Program-made: the position numbers and the translations under genes | Source of the DNA: Streptomyces rimosus subsp. rimosus | GTDB lineage: Bacteria; Actinomycetota; Actinomycetes; Streptomycetales; Streptomycetaceae | NCBI RefSeq assembly: GCF_000720725.1 | Contig: NZ_JOCQ01000007.1 | Span: 1 to 64,000 of the forward strand | Direction of reading: 5' to 3' | Length of the DNA: 64,000 nucleotides | In this document: in pieces, positions 60,498 through 64,000 of the stretch | How the letters are laid out: each line of letters opens with the position of its first letter | Position numbering within the stretch: the stretch's first letter is position 1 | Notes under the pieces: generated by a model | Seen by the model: only the letters and a program-made list of their open reading frames with translations | Told to the model about the DNA's origin: nothing | Database searches by the model: none

Positions 60498-61595
60498 GTG
60501 GGCACCGTCTCATCCCGTCTTCCGGTCTTCCCCTGGGACCGGCTGGAGCCGTACAAGACCACGGCGGCCGCGCATGCCGACGGCATCGTGGACCTGTCCG
60601 TGGGCACTCCGGTCGACCCGGTGCCGGCGCTGGTCCAAAAAGCTCTCACGGACGCCGCCGACAGCCCCGGCTACCCGACGGTCTGGGGCACCGCCGCGCT
60701 GCGCGACGCGCTCACCGGCTGGGCGGAGCGGCGCCTGGGCGCCACCGGCCTGGCCCACACGAACGTGCTGCCGGTCGTCGGCTCCAAGGAACTGGTCGCC
60801 TGGCTGCCGACCCAGCTCGGCCTGGGCGCCGGCGACCGCGTCGCCCACCCGCGCCTGGCCTACCCCACGTACGAGGTCGGCGCGCGCCTGGCCGGCGCCC
60901 AGCCCGTCGTCTACGACGACCCCTGGGACCTGGACCCGGCCGGCCTCAAGCTGCTGTGGCTCAACTCGCCGTCCAACCCCACCGGCCGCGTGCTCGGCGT
61001 CGAGGAACTGCGCCGCACCGTCGCCTGGGCGCGCGAGCACGGCGTCCTGCTCTTCAGCGACGAGTGCTACATCGAGCTGGGCTGGGAGGCCGACCCGGTC
61101 TCCGTCCTGCACCCGGACGTCTGCGGCGGCTCGTACGACGGCATCGTCTCCGTCCACTCGCTGTCCAAGCGCTCCAACCTGGCCGGCTACCGCGCCGCGT
61201 TCCTCGCGGGCGACGCCGAGGTCCTCGGCGAGCTGCTCCAGATCCGCAAGCACGGCGGCATGATGATCCCCGCGCCGGTGCAGGCCGCCACGGTCGCGGC
61301 GCTCGGCGACACCGAGCACGTCGGCGAGCAGCGCGAGCGCTACGCCCGCCGCCGCACGGCCCTGCGCGAGGCCCTGGAGGCCGCCGGTTTCCGCATCGAG
61401 CACAGCGAGGCGTCGCTCTACCTGTGGGCGACGCGCGACGAGTCGTGCTGGGACACCGTCGCCGACCTCGCCAAGCGCGGCGTCCTGGTCGCGCCCGGCG
61501 ACTTCTACGGGACGGCGGGGGAGCGGTTCGTACGCGTCGCCTTCACCGCCACCGACGAGCGGGTGGACGCGGCCGTACGGCGCCTGGCGCAGTAA
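60498..61595 (+). CDS. dapC: Succinyldiaminopimelate transaminase
   Basis: 365 aa class-I aminotransferase. Converts N-succinyl-2-amino-6-ketopimelate to succinyl-DAP (lysine/peptidoglycan route). PLP Lys224 in VHSLSKRSNLAGYR; LNSPSNPTGR binds the cofactor ring; DECYIELGW; N-terminal LSVGTPVDPVP. GTG 60498 with GAGG/GAGAG upstream. The upstream ferredoxin and the dapE gene 2.3 kb downstream support DapC over other class-I enzymes. Ends before a tandem repeat and a strong terminator. Confidence 0.92.
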   Translation: MGTVSSRLPVFPWDRLEPYKTTAAAHADGIVDLSVGTPVDPVPALVQKALTDAADSPGYPTVWGTAALRDALTGWAERRLGATGLAHTNVLPVVGSKELVAWLPTQLGLGAGDRVAHPRLAYPTYEVGARLAGAQPVVYDDPWDLDPAGLKLLWLNSPSNPTGRVLGVEELRRTVAWAREHGVLLFSDECYIELGWEADPVSVLHPDVCGGSYDGIVSVHSLSKRSNLAGYRAAFLAGDAEVLGELLQIRKHGGMMIPAPVQAATVAALGDTEHVGEQRERYARRRTALREALEAAGFRIEHSEASLYLWATRDESCWDTVADLAKRGVLVAPGDFYGTAGERFVRVAFTATDERVDAAVRRLAQ

Positions 61596-61625
61596 CCGCG
61601 CACCCGACGAAAGCCCCGCGCCTAC

Positions 61626-61685
61626 CGCGCATACGAGTCTCGCGCGTACGAGTCCCGTGCATACGAGTCCCGCGCATACGAAAGC
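61626..61685 (+). repeat. 15-bp tandem repeat, four units
   Basis: Units at 61626, 61641, 61656 and 61671 of form CGCGCATACGAGTCC with one to four changes each; the last runs into the terminator stem. Confidence 0.85.
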
Positions 61686-61725
61686 CCGGGGCGGACGCCT
61701 TCCGTACGGCGTCCGCCCCGGGCTT
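61682..61725. terminator. Bidirectional terminator dapC / secreted protein
   Basis: Perfect 18-base arms AAGCCCGGGGCGGACGCC (61682-61699) and its complement (61708-61725), 8-base loop. A at the 5' foot and T at the 3' foot suit both directions. Lies between convergent genes. Confidence 0.9.
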
Positions 61726-61741
61726 CGTGCGCTGCGGCTCG

Positions 61742-62308
61742 TCAGCTGATCGGCAGCCCGTTCGACGGCAGCAGGTCCGAGGCCAGGCCGCTGTCGCTGA
61801 TCCCCTGGGCCAGGCCGTCGGCGGACACCGAGTCGGTCAGACCGTCGGTGGACAGGCCGTCGCCGGGCAGCGTCTCGGTCAGGCCGTCGGTCGGCAGGCC
61901 GTCCTCGGTGGCCGTGTGCAGGGTGTCGGTGAGGATGTCCCCCGCGCTGTCCGCGGTGTCGCCGGCGGCGTTGCTCGCGGCCTCCTTCGCGGCCGGGGCG
62001 GTCTCCTTGAGCGTCTTGCCGGTGGTCTTGCCGGCCGACTTGCTCAGCGACGGAACGGCCTTGCGGACGACCTTGCTGCCCGCCTCGGCGGCGTTCCCGC
62101 CGGTCTCACCGGCGAGGTCGCCGGCACCCTGCACCGCGCCGTCCGCGGCGTCGGCGAGGCTCGCGGTGTCCACCGCGGTCAGACCACCCAGGTCGGTGGT
62201 CTTCGGCAGCTCCACGGCGCTCGCGGAGCCTGCCGCGCCGACCACGGGGGCTGCGCCGGCGGCGACCAGCAGCGCGGCTCGGGCGATCCGGCGAAGGGGG
62301 AGGGACAT
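61742..62308 (-). CDS. Secreted Ala/Thr/Asp-rich repeat protein
   Basis: 188 aa. Signal peptide RRIARAALLVAAGAAPVVGAAGSASA with AxA cleavage near residue 31. Mature part has helical stretches (SLADAADGAVQGAGDLAGE; APAAKEAASNAAGDTADSAG) and C-terminal repeats of the form DGLxTDGLTExLPGDGLS. ATG 62308 with AAGGAG upstream. Small exported streptomycete proteins of this kind are often annotated only as hypothetical; chaplin or rodlin hallmarks are missing. Confidence 0.75.
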   Translation of the reverse strand: MSLPLRRIARAALLVAAGAAPVVGAAGSASAVELPKTTDLGGLTAVDTASLADAADGAVQGAGDLAGETGGNAAEAGSKVVRKAVPSLSKSAGKTTGKTLKETAPAAKEAASNAAGDTADSAGDILTDTLHTATEDGLPTDGLTETLPGDGLSTDGLTDSVSADGLAQGISDSGLASDLLPSNGLPIS

Positions 62309-62792
62309 GGTGCTCCTTGTCGGAGAGGGACTGGTTCTTCTGACAGACGTGCCGTGTCCGCCGGGCGGGGCGCGGAGGCTGCCGGGCGCACGACGTGACT
62401 ACCGCGCCAGCCCCGGGAAGGTTGCGGCGCCGCCGGTAAAGAATCGGTGGGGTGTCACATAATCTGCTCCGGAGGAAACCGGGCAAAGTGCGCCGTACGC
62501 AGTACGGTGCAGAAACGTCACGCCGCTGTGTTCAGGCGGCATGCATGCCGATCGGGTGACCCCGGCGGCGGCGATGGCGTCCCACTGCGCCGGATTGACG
62601 GTGTTAACGCGAACGAGCGACCCGCCGGACGGCTGCTCGGTGACGCCGGGGCTGACGGCGGGACGGCCGTCCGGGTTACCGGCGCGGCGGCCCGCAGGCG
62701 CTCCGGCAGCGGCCGGACAGCCAGGTCACGGCCGCGTTCCGGGCCCCGGCGGCAGGCGTACGACCGTGTCCAGGACCCGGCGCCGCCGCGCC
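62309..62792. other. Intergenic, 484 bases
   Basis: Promoter and leader of the secreted-protein gene (minus strand; lower G+C near 62435-62480) and the 3' flank of the lysozyme-like gene. Contains a 14-base palindrome CGGCATGCATGCCG (62537-62550). No ORF with a good start and no known riboswitch recognised. Confidence 0.45.
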
Positions 62793-63839
62793 TCAGCGCC
62801 CGGTGACGATCCGTACGTCCGTACCCGGAGCACGCGCCGCCGCGCCGGTCGCCTGCTGCCAGCCCTTCCCGGAATCGGCCGCGGACCACATCTTCCCGGC
62901 GTAGGAAATCTGCTCGATGCCCAATTCGCCGGAGTGGGCCATTGCCCAGGTGGCCAGCTCCCAGCCGCGGCGCTCGCTGCCGGCGCCGTCCGCGTCCGAC
63001 GCCGACCCGCCGGCCTGCCCCGCGCCCGGCGTGCGGCGCGTCACCGCGTCCTCGTCCCCGTCGCCGCCGGAGGAGTCCGGCAGCGCGGGCACCGTCAGCA
63101 CCCGGCCGCCGTCCTTGCCCTTGTCGCCCTTGTCACCCTGATCGCCCTTGCCGCCGCCCGGCGCGGCCCCGTCCGTGTGCGGCAGCACGTCCGGGCCGAA
63201 CTCGCGCACCAGCTTCTTGCGCACCTGGTCCGTGCCGCCCGGGTGCTTGCCGTCCGCCGGGCGGTTGACCGAGCAGGTCATCGCGGCCCCGTCGCGCCCG
63301 GTGAGCGCGCCGGTCAGCAGCGCGGCGTTCGGCTCGTGCTTGGCGTACGCCTGCGGATAGCCGCTGCGCTGCACCTTCTGCGCGGCCACCGTCAGCGGCA
63401 GCCGGGAATAGCCCGGCACCTTGGCCAGGTGGGTGTAGAACTCCCCGGCCGAGTAGACCGGGTCCATGATCTGCTGGACCGTGCCCCAGTCCTGCGAGGG
63501 GCGCTGCTGGAAGAGGCCGACCGAATCCCGGTCGCCGAAGCCGATGTTGCGCAGCCCGGACTCCTGCATCGCGGTCGCCAGCGCGATCGTCACGGCCCGC
63601 TCCGGCAGCTTCCGCGAGGAGCCGACGGCCGCGATGGTGGCGGCGTTCGCGGCCTGCTCCGGCGAGATCTCGTACGGGGCGCCGCCGTCCGCGGTCCGTA
63701 CCGAGCAGCGGGGTGCCCCCGGGCCGCCGGTGACGTACTGGACAACGAGGTACACGGCCAGCCCGACGAGCACGGCGAAGGCCGCGCCGATACGCAGGAG
63801 GCGCTTGCTGCGGGCGGGAGCGGTGGGCTGGGCGGACAC
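62793..63839 (-). CDS. Membrane-anchored lysozyme/transglycosylase-like protein
   Basis: 348 aa. N-terminal helix (LLRIGAAFAVLVGLAVYLVVQYV) anchors an extracellular domain (45-200) with a lysozyme-like pattern: TIALATAMQESGLRN (candidate catalytic Glu), DSVGLFQQRPSQDWGT, AGEFYTHLAKVPGY. Gly/Asp/Lys-rich linker (GGGKGDQGDKGDKGKDGG) then a second small domain with WELATWAMAHSGELGIEQISYAGKMW. Widespread in actinobacteria, some annotated wrongly as heavy-metal transporter. GTG 63839 starts leaderless after TACCGT. Activity not demonstrated by sequence alone. Confidence 0.78.
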   Translation of the reverse strand: MSAQPTAPARSKRLLRIGAAFAVLVGLAVYLVVQYVTGGPGAPRCSVRTADGGAPYEISPEQAANAATIAAVGSSRKLPERAVTIALATAMQESGLRNIGFGDRDSVGLFQQRPSQDWGTVQQIMDPVYSAGEFYTHLAKVPGYSRLPLTVAAQKVQRSGYPQAYAKHEPNAALLTGALTGRDGAAMTCSVNRPADGKHPGGTDQVRKKLVREFGPDVLPHTDGAAPGGGKGDQGDKGDKGKDGGRVLTVPALPDSSGGDGDEDAVTRRTPGAGQAGGSASDADGAGSERRGWELATWAMAHSGELGIEQISYAGKMWSAADSGKGWQQATGAAARAPGTDVRIVTGR

Positions 63840-63846
63840 GGAGCCA

Positions 63847-63873
63847 ACGGTACTGGAGGGCCGCCGGTAGGGT
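63847..63873. promoter_or_regulatory. Face-to-face promoters of lysozyme-like gene and dapE
   Basis: Minus-strand TACCGT (63852-63847) seven bases before GTG 63839; plus-strand TAGGGT (63868-63873) seven bases before ATG 63881. Only 41 bases lie between the two starts, so each -35 region overlaps the other gene's promoter or coding end. Confidence 0.55.
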
Positions 63874-63880
63874 CGGACCC

Positions 63881-64000
63881 ATGCAGCCCGCTACGCAGAC
63901 CCCCGCACTGGACCTCTCCCGCGACGCGGCCGAGCTGACCGCGCAGCTCGTCGACATCCCGTCGGTCAGCCAGGACGAGAAGGTTCTCGCGGACGCCGTC
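63881..64000 (+). CDS. dapE: Succinyl-diaminopimelate desuccinylase, 5' part
   Basis: First 40 codons before the window ends. M20 peptidase-family start: LDLSRDAAELTAQLVDIPSV followed by SQDEKVLADAV is the conserved N-terminus of actinobacterial DapE. Next step after the DapC reaction in succinylase-route DAP synthesis. Leaderless after TAGGGT. Confidence 0.8.
   Translation, partial: MQPATQTPALDLSRDAAELTAQLVDIPSVSQDEKVLADAV

Noticed and set aside
62541..63938. 465-codon plus-strand open frame
   Set aside because: Antisense to the lysozyme-like gene and running through dapE's start; no domain.

Overview
The window is chromosomal DNA of a Streptomyces-type actinomycete. Coding sequence is very G+C rich with G/C-ending codons, GTG/TTG starts are common, many genes appear leaderless, and the content is typical of the genus: mycothiol synthesis (mshB), an aerial-development oligopeptide importer (bldK-like), SpoIIE-type phosphatases, several HATPase regulators, an XRE/DUF397/HATPase unit, and typA next to a three-subunit succinate dehydrogenase/fumarate reductase. 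I see no rRNA, tRNA, CRISPR array, prophage or insertion sequence.

Layout. 1-2.9 kb: 3' part of purL, broken by an internal frame-shifting deletion; then, on the minus strand, purN, a C-terminal-HTH regulator and an untracked 49-codon ORF. 3-9 kb: LuxR-type regulator, alpha/beta hydrolase, PIG-L deacetylase, GntR/UTRA regulator and APC permease. 9.2-13.8 kb: a leaderless 25-codon ORF coupled to a tiny SPOR-like protein, a MutT hydrolase ending in a tandem repeat, a HATPase protein and a large PAS-PAS-GAF-PP2C-HATPase protein. 13.8-17.9 kb (minus): sdhB, sdhA, a large membrane anchor and a coiled-coil protein. 18.4-20.8 kb: an orphan, enlarged solute-binding lipoprotein. 21.1-23.0 kb: typA.

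23.5-43.7 kb is the core: three paralogous five-gene oligopeptide ABC importers. Clusters A (23.5-29.2 kb) and B (31.9-37.4 kb) face the same way with the order binding protein, permease, permease, ATPase, ATPase. They are separated by a divergent HATPase/XRE/DUF397 regulatory unit and an excalibur-domain lipoprotein. Cluster C (37.5-43.7 kb) is convergent, with the order permease, binding protein, permease, ATPase, ATPase. That order and the 600-residue binding protein fit bldKA-E. Hairpins lie on both sides of the cluster C binding-protein gene.

44-64 kb is conserved housekeeping and envelope DNA: an S9 peptidase, two tiny membrane proteins, mshB, a small membrane protein, a VanW/peptidoglycan-binding-like protein with a low-complexity head, and a secreted serine hydrolase. 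An ABC-2 exporter follows with a histidine kinase and response regulator (an unrelated gene sits between the last two), then a membrane PP2C phosphatase, a SirB1-like protein with a probable CTG start, a GNAT acetyltransferase, a 7Fe-type ferredoxin, dapC, a secreted repeat protein, a lysozyme-like membrane-anchored protein and the start of dapE.

Themes: extracellular peptide uptake and developmental signalling dominate the centre; diaminopimelate synthesis (dapC, dapE) and cell-wall proteins dominate the right end. Three internal deletions relative to family expectation (purL frame-shifting; the second ATPase of A and of B in frame) need checking against raw data, because assembly error would explain them as well as biology.
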